Source: Oceanithermus profundus DSM 14977 (GTDB lineage Bacteria; Deinococcota; Deinococci; Deinococcales; Marinithermaceae). From it: a DNA stretch of 64,000 bases. The DNA is taken from positions 1,922,001 through 1,986,000 of the forward strand of contig NC_014761.1 in assembly GCF_000183745.1 (NCBI RefSeq), read 5' to 3'. Positions 35,747-49,789 of this stretch are shown piece by piece. The translations under genes were made by a program, and so were the position numbers. The number at the start of each line of letters is the position of its first letter. Position 1 is the first letter of the stretch. The notes under the pieces are model-generated. The model did no database searches and was not told the origin of the DNA. It worked only from the letters and a program-made list of their open reading frames with translations.

Positions 35747-36235
35747 CATCCCGGACGGGCCCTGCTTTTTCCCGTCTCCCCGGACGAGCCCCGCCACGTT
35801 TCGTCACCCCGGACGAGTCTGCATTTTTCCCGTCATCCCGGACGAGCCCCGGAGGGGCGAGATCCGGGATCTCGGAGGTGCTGTTTACGAAACGTGCTCG
35901 GTTGCCCCTGCACGTACGGAAGTTCCGGGGGCCCGCCCTATTTCTTCACCCCGAACGAGCCCCCCTGTTTCGTCACCCCGGACGAGCGAAGCAGGATCCG
36001 GGGCCTGCCCTGGACGAGATCCGGGGCCTGCCCTGGACGAGATTCAAGGTCTCGCCATTGCCGACAACGAAGGCGTCCGGTGACCCCTGCCCGCCGCGAG
36101 GTTCCGGATCGCGGGAGCCTCGCGGCTCCCTTGTCCGGAACGACGAAATGTTTTCTTGCCCACCTTCGTCGCCCCGGACGAGCGGGGCGAGATCCGGGGC
36201 CTGTCCCGGACTTGATCCGGGATCTCGCGGTGGCC
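35747..36235. repeat. Field of degenerate palindromic repeats with CCCGGACGAG core
   Basis: About ten copies of a core related to CCCCGGACGAG occur in some 490 bp, starting near 35750, 35778, 35807, 35837, 35948, 35976, 36008, 36031, 36172 and 36204. Fuller copies (for example 35834-35875) are palindromic: ATCCCGGACGAG pairs with an inverted AGATCCGGGAT after a GC-rich loop. Spacing is irregular and some copies are truncated, so this is not a CRISPR array. It resembles REP-type intergenic palindromes. All long open frames here are repeat artefacts. Confidence 0.75.
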
Positions 36236-36293
36236 CGCCGCCCGAACGGCGAAGGCCGGAGCCCGCAGGGGCCGCAGCCGGACCGCGGCCGGC

Positions 36294-36992
36294 TCACGCC
36301 CGGCGAAAGCGGCGTTGCCGCTCCGGGTCCAGTTTCTCGGTGGCGTAACGGAGCATCGTCCGCGGCATGCGGGCGGCGTTTTCCTCGAGAAACGCGAGCA
36401 GGGTCTCCTCGTCGCGCTTCCCTACCTCGCGCAGCATCCAACCCGCCGCCTTGTGGATCAGGTCTTCCGGATCGTCCAGCAGCCGCCGGACCAGGCGCAG
36501 GGTGGGCGCGTACGCGCCCCGGCGGATGAAGTGAAAGGTGGCCATCACCGCGACCCGGCGTTCCCAAAGCGAGGGCGAGGCGGCCAGCCGGTCGAGCAGC
36601 GAGCGGTCGCGGCCTTCCAGGTACGGCCCCAGGATGTGCGGGGCGCTGGCGTCGACAAGGTCCCAGTGGTTGACGCGGTCCAGGTTCCGCAGGTACATCT
36701 CCGCAACCGCCGCGCGCGCCGCCGGGTCACCGCGGCGGAAACGGTCCACGAGCAACAACAGGGCCAGCAGGCGCGCCTCGTGGAAGGGCGAGCCGAGCAG
36801 GTGCTCGACCTCGGAAAGGGGGAGTTCGCGGAAGCGCCGCACCCGCCCGCGCAGCACCGGAACGCGGATCCCCAGGAAGCGGTCGCCCTCGGCGTACTGC
36901 CCCGGGCCCGCCTTGAAGTAGCGCCGGGCGTGGGCGGCGGCACCGGGGTCGCCCAACGCTTCCAGCTCGCGCGCTACGTCCGCGGCGCGCAC
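36294..36992 (-). CDS. AlkD-like DNA alkylation repair protein
   Basis: A 232-residue all-helical HEAT-like repeat protein. RYFKAGPGQYAEGDRFLGIRVPVLR, VNHWDLVDASAPHILG, SPSLWERRVAVMATFHFIRRG and LIHKAAGWMLREVGKRD are typical of the AlkD DNA glycosylase family, which removes bulky or N3/N7-alkylated bases without base flipping. The GTG at 36992 lies 2 bp past the DsrE-like stop, so the two genes are co-transcribed. An upstream extension fuses it falsely with the DsrE frame. Confidence 0.9.
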   Translation of the reverse strand: MRAADVARELEALGDPGAAAHARRYFKAGPGQYAEGDRFLGIRVPVLRGRVRRFRELPLSEVEHLLGSPFHEARLLALLLLVDRFRRGDPAARAAVAEMYLRNLDRVNHWDLVDASAPHILGPYLEGRDRSLLDRLAASPSLWERRVAVMATFHFIRRGAYAPTLRLVRRLLDDPEDLIHKAAGWMLREVGKRDEETLLAFLEENAARMPRTMLRYATEKLDPERQRRFRRA

Positions 36993-36994
36993 GG

Positions 36995-37324
36995 CTAGAA
37001 GCTGATGACCTGGAAGCCTTCGTCCACGGCTCCGACCAGGTCGGCGCCGATGTAGGTCACCTCGAAACCCGGGAGCTCGAGCGGCCCCCCGGTGGTCTCC
37101 AGAATCCGCCGGCAGACGAGGGGCACGATCCCGCGTTCGGACAGCGCGCTCAGGGCTTCGCCGAAGTCGGGGTCCCGAGTAAGCGGCACCCGCACCCCGT
37201 CGGCGAAGAAGATCACCCGCACCTCCGCTCCGCGGTCGTGGGCGACCCGGGCGAAGGTCAGGCCCGAACGCACCTTGAGCGCTTCGGTCGGTCCGCTGTT
37301 GATGAGCACCAGGATCTTGGCCAT
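36995..37324 (-). CDS. DsrE-family protein
   Basis: A 109-residue Rossmann-like protein: [39 protein letters not shown] and [15 protein letters not shown]. DsrE/TusD family members handle sulfur or have unknown small roles; a cysteine is present in PLVCRR. TAAAGT lies 5 nt upstream of the ATG at 37324. It leads the alkD-like gene. Confidence 0.82.
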   Translation of the reverse strand: MAKILVLINSGPTEALKVRSGLTFARVAHDRGAEVRVIFFADGVRVPLTRDPDFGEALSALSERGIVPLVCRRILETTGGPLELPGFEVTYIGADLVGAVDEGFQVISF

Positions 37325-37353
37325 ATCCGACTTTAGCACCCGCACGAAACGAA

Positions 37354-37373
37354 GCAGGCCCCAAAGGGCCTGC
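37354..37373 (-). terminator. tRNA-Pro terminator
   Basis: An 8-bp stem (GCAGGCCC / GGGCCTGC, 4-nt loop) lies 6 bp beyond the tRNA 3' end; on the minus strand TTCGTTTCG follows. Confidence 0.75.
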
Positions 37374-37379
37374 TTCTTC

Positions 37380-37456
<77 letters not shown>

Positions 37457-37467
37457 CAGCGTCCCTT

Positions 37468-37496
37468 AGTTTAGCCGGGGGCCAAACCCTTGTCAA
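37468..37496 (-). promoter_or_regulatory. Canonical sigma-70-type promoter of tRNA-Pro
   Basis: TTGACA (37491-37496), a 17-bp spacer and TAAACT (37468-37473), 11 nt upstream of the tRNA. It is one of the few full -35/-10 promoters in the window. Confidence 0.85.
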
Positions 37497-37514
37497 CGAA
37501 GCCCCCGCCGCGGT

Positions 37515-38870
37515 TCAGTTGAGCAGCCGCCCCTTGAGCGCCAGCTCGCGGGCGCGGTCGGCGTAGCCGCGCAGCGTCTCGCGCCACTCGTCGGAGGGCG
37601 GCAGGTAGGGCAGGAGCCGCTCGGCCAGCTCGGCCACCTCGGCGGGGTTGGGGTAGCCCGTCTGGGCCAGCACGTCCACGATCATTTCGGTGGCCGTCAC
37701 CCAGTCGCGGTCGCCCTCGCGCGCCGCTGCGGCGGCGGCGCGGTAGTGCGCCAGCGCCTCGTCCCACGCCCCCACGTCGTAGGCGCGGTTGCCCAGGATC
37801 AGGTGGGCCGCCGGCACCGTGCCCAGCTCGAGCGCCCGCCGCGCCGCGTCGTCGGCCGCGGCGCCGTCGCCCAGCCGGTAGTAGGCCTCGGCCAGGTCGG
37901 CGAGGGCGTGCGCCCGGTGGGGGTAGGCTTCGTCGCTCGCGACCTTGCGCAGCAGCGCCTCGGCGCGGATCAGGTCCCCGTGGTCGAGCTCGAACAGCCC
38001 CCACTCGTGCCAGACGAAGGGCAGGTCCCCGGCCGCAGCGCGCTTCTCGGCGTCCTGGTAGGCCGCGCGCGCCGCTTCGAGGCGGCCGAAGCGCTGGTGC
38101 ACCTGGGCCCGCACCATCGCCGTGCCGTGGCTCAGCCCGGCGCCCGCCGCCTCCAGCCCTTCGGCCTGCACGATCTCCTCGGCGGCACGCTCGGGGTTCC
38201 CCAGCAAGAGCTCGACCCGCGCCCGCAGGTAGCGGTAGGTCGCGCGGTCGGAGAGCTCCCCCTCCCCGAGCAGGGGCTCCGCCTCGGCCAGCAGCGTCTG
38301 CGCCTGCTCCGCGGCCTCGGTTTCCAGCCACAGCGCCGCGGCGTCGAGCAGGCTCCACAAGCGCTCCTTGCCGTGGGAACGCCCCGCCGCCCGCTCGTGA
38401 GCCCGGGCCGCGGCGTCGAGGTGCCCCAGCGACTCGTGCACCCGGCCGGAAAGCGCCCAGGCGCGCGCCTCCAGGAAGGGGGGCAGGACCTCCGGATCGG
38501 GCAGGGCCTCCAGCGCCGCCTCCATCCGCCCCAGGTAGGCCAGCCCCTGGGCCACGTGGTAGGCCGCGCGCGGCTGCTCCACGGGCGGCGGCTCCAGCGT
38601 CTGGCCGGCCAGCGCCTCCAGCTCGAACCGCAGCGCGGCGTAGCGTTCGTTGCGCTCGACGCCGGGCCAGCGCGCCCCCGCTTCGTCGAGGGCCGCGCGC
38701 CAGGCCTCGGCTTCGGCCTCGCCGTAGAGGCTGTAGAACTCGGCGAGGTCCACGAGGGCCTCGGCGGCGCGTGCGGAGGTGGTGAAGCGGCGCTCGGCCG
38801 CCGCAACGAGGGCGTCGTAGGCGCGGTCGTACTCGCCCTGGTGTAACCATTCCTCGATACGGGGCGTCAC
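37515..38870 (-). CDS. TPR-repeat protein
   Basis: A 451-residue soluble protein made almost wholly of helical hairpins with the tetratricopeptide pattern (for example ALADLAEAYYRLGDGAAADDAARRALELG, HLILGNRAYDVGAWDEALAHYRAA). No catalytic domain is seen; a scaffolding role is likely. The GTG at 38870 is chosen over an upstream start because TATGCT (38877-38882) lies 6 nt before it. It is divergent from ftsH. Confidence 0.82.
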   Translation of the reverse strand: MTPRIEEWLHQGEYDRAYDALVAAAERRFTTSARAAEALVDLAEFYSLYGEAEAEAWRAALDEAGARWPGVERNERYAALRFELEALAGQTLEPPPVEQPRAAYHVAQGLAYLGRMEAALEALPDPEVLPPFLEARAWALSGRVHESLGHLDAAARAHERAAGRSHGKERLWSLLDAAALWLETEAAEQAQTLLAEAEPLLGEGELSDRATYRYLRARVELLLGNPERAAEEIVQAEGLEAAGAGLSHGTAMVRAQVHQRFGRLEAARAAYQDAEKRAAAGDLPFVWHEWGLFELDHGDLIRAEALLRKVASDEAYPHRAHALADLAEAYYRLGDGAAADDAARRALELGTVPAAHLILGNRAYDVGAWDEALAHYRAAAAAAREGDRDWVTATEMIVDVLAQTGYPNPAEVAELAERLLPYLPPSDEWRETLRGYADRARELALKGRLLN

Positions 38871-38920
38871 GCCCAAAGCATAGCACGCCCGCCTCAAGAC
38901 CCTCTCAGCCGCCGTTCGTA

Positions 38921-38926
38921 TAAACT
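38921..38926 (+). promoter_or_regulatory. -10 element TAAACT (within TATAAACT) of ftsH
   Basis: Lies 42 nt upstream of the ftsH start, leaving a short leader with a GGAGG site at 38959-38963. Confidence 0.55.
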
Positions 38927-38968
38927 GTTAGGGCTCAGGGCGCATGCCGCCCGGAAGCGGAGGTCGCT

Positions 38969-40825
<1,857 letters not shown>

Positions 40826-40835
40826 GCCGCTGCAC

Positions 40836-40867
40836 GAAGGGCCGCGCCCCTCGGGGCGCGGCCCTTC
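40836..40867. terminator. Bidirectional terminator between ftsH and the ankyrin gene
   Basis: A 15-bp near-perfect stem (GAAGGGCCGCGCCCC / GGGGCGCGGCCCTTC) between convergent genes. Only short T runs flank it. Confidence 0.75.
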
Positions 40868-40878
40868 GCCGTTTCCGC

Positions 40879-42483
40879 CTAGCGGTCTTCCGGGTGCATC
40901 CCGATCGGGTAAAGCCCCACGGTCAGGTCGGTTTCGGCCAGTTGAGGGTTCTTCATCAGCAGGTTCCAGGGGTAGGCGCCCGCCGCGTCCTGCACCACGG
41001 CCGCGACGTCCAGCTCGATGAGCAGGGTCGGCACCGCCTCGTCTTCGGCGAACAGCGCCGCCAGGTGCAGGGCGTTGCGCCCCAGCTTGCTGCGGGCGTT
41101 CACGTCGGCGCCGAGCTCCGCCAGCGCCCGCAGGGCGGCGCCGTTACCGGCGCGCGCGGCTGCGAGGAAGGGCGTCCAGCCGTCGCCGTCCCTGGCTTCC
41201 AGATCGGCCCCCAGGAGCACCAGTTCGCGCAGGGTCCCGGAGTCGTCGCCCAGGCGGGCGGCCACGTGCAGCGGGGTTTCGCCGAGGTCGTTGCGGGCGG
41301 CCGGATCGAGCCCCAGGCGCACCCAGGCCTTCAGGTCGGGGCTTCCCTGGGCGGCTGCGAAATGAAGCGCGCTCCAGTTCCAACGGCCGCGGGCGGCGGG
41401 ATCGGCCCCCAGCTCCACCAACAGGCGAGCGACCTCTATCGAACCGCCCCAGTCGGCCAGCAGCAGGAGCGGGGTCTTCTGCTCGAGGTCGCGTGCATTC
41501 ACGTCGGCGCCCGCCCGGGCGAGCAGACGCACGACGGCGGTGGAGTCGGCCGTGGCCGCTCCGTGCAGGGGCGTCCAGCCGTCCTCGTCGCGGGCGGCCA
41601 CGTCGGCGCCGCGGTCGAGCAGCAACGCCACCGCCTTGGGGCGGCCGCCCACCCGGGCCGCCAGGTGCAGCGGCGTTTCACCGATTCCGCTGCGGGCCTC
41701 CAGCGACCCGCCCGCGTCGAGCAGGGCCGCAAGCACGTCCGCCACCCCCTCCCCCTCGTTCAGCGCCGCCGCCGCGTGCACCGGGGTCCAGCCGTCGCCG
41801 TCGGTCGCTTTCGGATCCAACCCCGCGCCCAGCAGCCGGCGCACCGCCTCGGCGTCGGGAGCCGCGGCCGCGGCCAGATGCAGCGCGGTCGCGCCGTCGT
41901 CCGCGCGCACGCCGGTGCGGGCCCCGGCCTCGAGCAGCACGGCAATCTTGTCGGCCCGCCCCGAGGAGGCCGCGCTCAAGAACGGGGTCCAGCCGTCGGC
42001 GTCCACCGCTTCCAGGTCCGCGCCCAGGCGCACGAGCTCCCGGACCGCCTCCGGTTCGGGGTTGAGCCGCGCCGCCAGGTGCAGCGGCGTCTCGTCCAGC
42101 CCGTTGGTCAGGCGAACGTCGGCCCCGGCGGCGACCAACAGGCGGAGCGCTCCGGGGTCGGGGTTGTCGGCCGCCGCACGCATCAACGGGGTGAACGCCT
42201 CGCCGTCGCGCGGATCGAGGGAACGGCCCGCCGCGCGCCAACCGTCGATCACGACCTCCAGCACCGCCGGATTCGCGAACCGGGCCGCCAGGTGCAGCGG
42301 CGTCTCGCCCTCGTCGTCCACGAGGTCGGGCCAGCCCGCCGTTTCCCGCAGCAACGGCTCGAGCCGGTCCGGGGACGCGGTGCGCCAGAATCCGGGCTCG
42401 AGCAGGCGGCCTCCGGAGCCGGCCGCAGAGATGGAAACCGATACCAAGAAAAAGAGAACTACGGTAAATGCAAGCCGTTTCAC
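40879..42483 (-). CDS. Exported ankyrin-repeat protein, 534 aa
   Basis: A signal peptide (KRLAFTVVLFFLVSVSISAAG) is followed by a continuous array of about 13 ankyrin repeats, with the consensus GETPLHLAAR and LLVELGAD. The repeats give a solenoid for protein binding in the periplasm or on the surface. The GTG at 42483 follows TAGCGT (42490-42495) by 6 nt. A shorter paralogue lies directly upstream. No partner can be inferred from the neighbours. Confidence 0.88.
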   Translation of the reverse strand: MKRLAFTVVLFFLVSVSISAAGSGGRLLEPGFWRTASPDRLEPLLRETAGWPDLVDDEGETPLHLAARFANPAVLEVVIDGWRAAGRSLDPRDGEAFTPLMRAAADNPDPGALRLLVAAGADVRLTNGLDETPLHLAARLNPEPEAVRELVRLGADLEAVDADGWTPFLSAASSGRADKIAVLLEAGARTGVRADDGATALHLAAAAAPDAEAVRRLLGAGLDPKATDGDGWTPVHAAAALNEGEGVADVLAALLDAGGSLEARSGIGETPLHLAARVGGRPKAVALLLDRGADVAARDEDGWTPLHGAATADSTAVVRLLARAGADVNARDLEQKTPLLLLADWGGSIEVARLLVELGADPAARGRWNWSALHFAAAQGSPDLKAWVRLGLDPAARNDLGETPLHVAARLGDDSGTLRELVLLGADLEARDGDGWTPFLAAARAGNGAALRALAELGADVNARSKLGRNALHLAALFAEDEAVPTLLIELDVAAVVQDAAGAYPWNLLMKNPQLAETDLTVGLYPIGMHPEDR

Positions 42484-42519
42484 TCCGTTACGCTAGCATG
42501 ATGCCGCGGCGGGGACGGT

Positions 42520-43599
42520 TCAGCGACCAGTGGCCCTCCGCAGCGCGGCCTCGGCTTCGCTGCCCTGCAGCCTGACGTTGTGCATGAGCAGGTAGTCGAG
42601 CGCGGTCATCCCCGCGGCGTCCTGCAACCGCGGGTTGGCGCCCAACCGAAGGAGGGTCAGCACCACTTCGGGGTTGGGGTTCTTCCAGGCGGCGTAGATC
42701 AGCGGCGTCTTCCACAGCGGATCGGTGGCGTTGACGCGGGCCCCCGCGTCGATCAGCGCCTCGATCACCGCGGGCTCCGGGTTGTCGCGCGCGGCGATGT
42801 GCAACGGCCGGGTGCCGGTGGCCGTCCGCCGGTTCACGTCCAACCCCCGGCGGACCAGCACCCGAACCACCTCGGGTTCGCGGGTGGCCTGGGCGGCCAG
42901 GTACAGCGCCGAGCGGTCCAGCCGGTCGCCCAGCGTCGGGTCCGCGCCCAGCTTCAAGAGGACCTCGACTCCGGGCGCGTTGCCGGCGACGACCGCGGTG
43001 GCCAGCGGCGGCAGCCCCTGGGCGTCGGGCTCCTCGATCCGCGCCCCCATGCGCAGCAGCTCGCGAAAGACGCCGACGTCGGCATTGCTCGCCGCCGCCG
43101 CGTGCAACGGGGTACGTCCGCTTTGGTCGCGGGCGCCGACGTCGGCCCCGAAGTAGGCCAGCACCTGCAGGACCCCCGGCGTGCGCGAGAGCGCCGCCGC
43201 GTAGTGCAGCGGGGTGCGCCCCCGGTCGTCGCTCAGGTCCAGCCGCGCCCCCGACTCGATCAACGCCTGCACCGCCGCCGGAGCGGTGCTCCTGGCCGCG
43301 GCCCACATCAGCGGGGTCTGCCGCTTCGCGTTGGCGCGGTTCGGGTCGGCGCCTCGCTGCACCAGGTAGCGGATCACCCGCGGATCGCGGGAAAAGGCCG
43401 CGGCGTAGTGCAGCGCGGTGTTGCCGCCCGGGAAGAGCGCCTGCACCTTGGCCCGGGTGTCGAAGTCGCGCGCGACCCGCGGGTAGTCCGCCGCCGCCCA
43501 GTAAGCCTCACCGAACCGCGCGCCCTGCGCCCCCGCCGCCAGCGCCAAGAGCAGGAGCCAGGGCGCGCTGATGCGCGCAATCATCCCAGCCTTGTTCAT
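42520..43599 (-). CDS. Exported ankyrin-repeat protein, 359 aa
   Basis: A paralogue of the next gene. The signal peptide (APWLLLLALAAGAQGARFG) follows a positively charged N-terminus. About nine ankyrin repeats follow (GNTALHYAAAFSRDPRVIRYLVQRGADPN, GRTPLHAAAASN). The ATG at 43599 is 6 nt after TATAAA. A longer frame upstream passes through the HerA-like gene and is not coding. Gap of 36 bp to the next gene; each has its own promoter-like hexamer. Confidence 0.88.
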   Translation of the reverse strand: MNKAGMIARISAPWLLLLALAAGAQGARFGEAYWAAADYPRVARDFDTRAKVQALFPGGNTALHYAAAFSRDPRVIRYLVQRGADPNRANAKRQTPLMWAAARSTAPAAVQALIESGARLDLSDDRGRTPLHYAAALSRTPGVLQVLAYFGADVGARDQSGRTPLHAAAASNADVGVFRELLRMGARIEEPDAQGLPPLATAVVAGNAPGVEVLLKLGADPTLGDRLDRSALYLAAQATREPEVVRVLVRRGLDVNRRTATGTRPLHIAARDNPEPAVIEALIDAGARVNATDPLWKTPLIYAAWKNPNPEVVLTLLRLGANPRLQDAAGMTALDYLLMHNVRLQGSEAEAALRRATGR

Positions 43600-43649
43600 A
43601 CCGGCTTTATACCACGCGGTGATGCCTCCACAGAAACCGCCGGCGCGGC

Positions 43650-47324
<3,675 letters not shown>

Positions 47325-47359
47325 GGGCGCTTAGCTAACCACGCACCGCGCACTATCGA

Positions 47360-48019
47360 CTAGCTGCCGCTTTCCCGCAAATCCAGCCCGTTGAAGCGCT
47401 GCTGGGCGGCCTCGAGCCCCTGGTCGCGCCAGGTTCGCACCGCCTCCGCCGCCGCCGCCGCCACCCGGTCGGCGACGCCGCGCTCGTCGGGCGAGAACTT
47501 CGAGAGCACCCAGCTCGCCGCGTCCCAACCGGCCGGCGGCCGGCCGATGCCCAGGCGCAGGCGGTCGAAGCGGTCGGTGCCCAGCTGCTCGATGATCGAG
47601 CGCACCCCCTTCTGCCCCCCGGCGCTGCCGCCGCGGCGCAGGCGCAGCCGCCCCAGGGGCAGGTCCATGTCGTCGTGCACCACCAGCAGGCGCTCGGGCG
47701 CGATCTTGTAGTAGCGCACGAAGGGCGCGACCGCCTCGCCCGAGGCGTTCATGAAGGTCGTGGGCTTCATCAGCCAGCCGCTCCCCCAGCGGGTGGTGAA
47801 GGCCCGGCCCTGCTGCTTCCAGGCGAGGCGCTCCTCCCGGGCGATGCGGTCGACCACCCAGAACCCCAGGTTGTGGCGGGTCTCCGCGTAACGCGGGCCG
47901 GGGTTGCCCAGCCCCACCACCAGAAAGCGCGCGCTCACGTCAGGATCCCCCTCGTCCAACTCCACGTCGGGCCGCATGGCGAACCCGGCCAGCCAGCGTT
48001 TCAGCTTCCCCCAGTCCAC
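47360..48019 (-). CDS. pth: Peptidyl-tRNA hydrolase with N-terminal extension
   Basis: A 219-residue enzyme that frees tRNA from dropped peptidyl-tRNA. FLVVGLGNPGPRYAETRHNLGF carries the catalytic histidine region; MKPTTFMNASGEAV, VVHDDMDLPLGRLRLRRGGSAGGQKG are the other blocks. About 30 residues precede the usual start (MDWGKLKRWLAGFAMRPDVEL). The GTG at 48019 is supported by TAGACT (48026-48031) plus 6 nt; the extension therefore looks real. Just downstream of the rplY terminator. Confidence 0.93.
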   Translation of the reverse strand: MDWGKLKRWLAGFAMRPDVELDEGDPDVSARFLVVGLGNPGPRYAETRHNLGFWVVDRIAREERLAWKQQGRAFTTRWGSGWLMKPTTFMNASGEAVAPFVRYYKIAPERLLVVHDDMDLPLGRLRLRRGGSAGGQKGVRSIIEQLGTDRFDRLRLGIGRPPAGWDAASWVLSKFSPDERGVADRVAAAAAEAVRTWRDQGLEAAQQRFNGLDLRESGS

Positions 48020-48033
48020 CCGCCCAGTCTACG

Positions 48034-48056
48034 AAAAAGGGAGGCCGCAGCCTCCC
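48034..48056 (-). terminator. rplY terminator
   Basis: A 7-bp stem GGGAGGC/GCCTCCC with a 4-nt loop, followed on the minus strand by TTTTT, 20 bp past the rplY stop. Confidence 0.88.
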
Positions 48057-48075
48057 CGTGGGTGCAGGCTTCGGG

Positions 48076-48714
48076 TTACTCGGCCTCTTCCTCTTCCGCC
48101 TTGCCGCGCTTGATCAGCTCGGGCTCGGCTTCCATTCCTTCGGCTTCGGCGGCCTCGGCCTCGAGCTTCTCGATGTCTTCGGGCGGCACCACCGTGGCGA
48201 CCACGGCCTCGGGGTCGGTGAGCAGCTCGACCCCCTCGGGCAGGGCCAGGTCGGAGGCGTGGAGCACGTCGCCGATCTCCAGCTCCGAGACGTCCACCTC
48301 GATGAAGCCGGGGATGTTGCGCGGCAGCACCCGCACCTCCAGGTCGGTGAGCGGCGTCGAAAGCACGCCCCCCAGCTTGACGCCCTTGGCCTCGCCCACG
48401 AACTTGAGGTTGACGTACATGTCCAGGGTCTGGCCCTTGGTGAGGACGTAGAAGTCCACGTGCTCGGGGCGGCGGCGGCGCTTGTCGAGCTGCACCTGGC
48501 GGACCACGGTGTCGACGGTCTCGCCGTCGGGCAGCTCGAGCGTGATCACGTGGTGCACCCCGGCGTTGCGGAAGACCTTGTCGAACTCGCCCAGGTGGAC
48601 GTAGAGCTTCTTGTTGACGTTCTTGTTGTACATGATGCCGGGCAGCTTGCCTTCACGCCGCAGCACCTTGGGTTTTTCCGACTCGCGGTAATAGGCTTTG
48701 AGCTTGTACTCCAT
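48076..48714 (-). CDS. rplY: Ribosomal protein L25 (Ctc/TL5 form)
   Basis: A 212-residue 5S rRNA-binding protein with the N-terminal L25 domain (MEYKLKAYYRESEKPKVLRREGKLPG) and the C-terminal Ctc beta domain (about 100-190). The acidic tail (EAEAAEAEGMEAEPELI) is usual. It corresponds to TL5 of Thermus. GGAGGAAGC precedes the ATG at 48714; an upstream frame is rejected. Confidence 0.96.
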   Translation of the reverse strand: MEYKLKAYYRESEKPKVLRREGKLPGIMYNKNVNKKLYVHLGEFDKVFRNAGVHHVITLELPDGETVDTVVRQVQLDKRRRRPEHVDFYVLTKGQTLDMYVNLKFVGEAKGVKLGGVLSTPLTDLEVRVLPRNIPGFIEVDVSELEIGDVLHASDLALPEGVELLTDPEAVVATVVPPEDIEKLEAEAAEAEGMEAEPELIKRGKAEEEEAE

Positions 48715-48778
48715 GCTTCCTCCTAGGCCGCGTGCGCGGCGGGGGCACACGGCGCCGGCACTCCGGCACGCAAACCCG

Positions 48779-48808
48779 ATTGTACGCGGACGGTGGGCCC
48801 GGGGTCAA
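48779..48808 (-). promoter_or_regulatory. rplY promoter TTGACC-18-TACAAT
   Basis: -35 TTGACC (48803-48808), 18-bp spacer, -10 TACAAT (48779-48784), with a leader of about 60 nt that can fold into GC-rich hairpins. Confidence 0.75.
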
Positions 48809-48850
48809 CCGTTCGCGGCCGGGAAGCGGGGCCGCCCCACCACCCGCTTC

Positions 48851-49771
48851 CTAGATCAACGCCGAAACCGACTGGTGCGTGTGCACCGCCCGGATCGCCT
48901 GCGCCAGCAGCGGCGCGGTCGAGAGGATCTCGTACCCTTCGCCGGCGTCCAGGGCGATGGTGTCGGTGAAGACGACCCGTTCGATGCCCATGTGCGAGAG
49001 GTTGCTGCGCGCCGGCCCCACGAGCACCGCGTGGGTGGCCATCACCACCGCCTCGGGCTTGGCCCCCGCGGCCACCAGCGCGTCCACCCCGCGGCGGATC
49101 GTGCCGCCGGTCGAGACGATGTCGTCGATGATGAGGGGCCGGAGCCCCTCCACGTCGCCGATCACGTAGGTCACCTCGGTCTCGGTGGGGCCGGTGCGGC
49201 GCTTGGCCAGCATGGCCATGGGCAGGCCCAACAGGTTGGACAGCCGCCGCGCCTCCTCGGCGCGGCCGGCGTCGGGGCTGACGACGACCGAACCGTCCAC
49301 GAGCCCTTCGCGCTCGATGTACTCGGCGAAGAGGCGCACCGAGCGCAGGTGGTCGACCGGAATGTTGAAGAAGCCCTGGATCTGCGGGGCGTGCAGGTCG
49401 ATGGCGATCACCCGGTGGTACCCCGCCCGTTCGATCAGGTCGGCCACCAGCTTGGCGCTGATGGGCTCGCGGCCGATGCTCTGCTTGTCCTGGCGCGCAT
49501 AGCCGAAGTAGGGCACCACGGCGTTGATGCGGCCGGCGCTCGAGCGCCGGAGCGCGTCGGCGTAGAGCAGGAGTTCCATCAAGTTCTCGTTGACCGGCGG
49601 CGCGGTGGGCTGGATGACGTAGACGTCGTTGCCGCGCACGCTCTCCCCCAGCTGCAGCCGCACCTCACCGTCGGGAAAGCGCTGAACCAGCGACTCCCCC
49701 AGCGGCAACCCCAGATAACCGGCGATCTTCTCGGCCAGCGCCCGGTTGGCGTTCCCCGAAAACAGCTTCAT
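48851..49771 (-). CDS. prs: Ribose-phosphate pyrophosphokinase
   Basis: A 306-residue PRPP synthase: MKLFSGNANRALAEKIAGYLG, RFPDGEVRLQL, VVPYFGYARQDKQ, the signature DLHAPQIQGFF and the PRPP loop VVSPDAGRAEEARRLS. It feeds purine, pyrimidine, His and Trp synthesis. GAGGGG precedes the ATG and TAGATT (49792-49797) is a possible -10 overlapping the mtnN stop. It is the third gene of luxS-mtnN-prs. Confidence 0.96.
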   Translation of the reverse strand: MKLFSGNANRALAEKIAGYLGLPLGESLVQRFPDGEVRLQLGESVRGNDVYVIQPTAPPVNENLMELLLYADALRRSSAGRINAVVPYFGYARQDKQSIGREPISAKLVADLIERAGYHRVIAIDLHAPQIQGFFNIPVDHLRSVRLFAEYIEREGLVDGSVVVSPDAGRAEEARRLSNLLGLPMAMLAKRRTGPTETEVTYVIGDVEGLRPLIIDDIVSTGGTIRRGVDALVAAGAKPEAVVMATHAVLVGPARSNLSHMGIERVVFTDTIALDAGEGYEILSTAPLLAQAIRAVHTHQSVSALI

Positions 49772-49789
49772 AGCCCCACCCCTCGTACC

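Noticed and set aside
35747-36235. Possible CRISPR array
   Set aside because: The CCCGGACGAG copies are irregularly spaced, palindromic, variable and partly truncated, and no cas gene is near.
35676-36567. Several 130-210 codon frames over the repeat field
   Set aside because: They read through repeats in all frames, giving repeated arginine/proline-rich strings; no gene signature.
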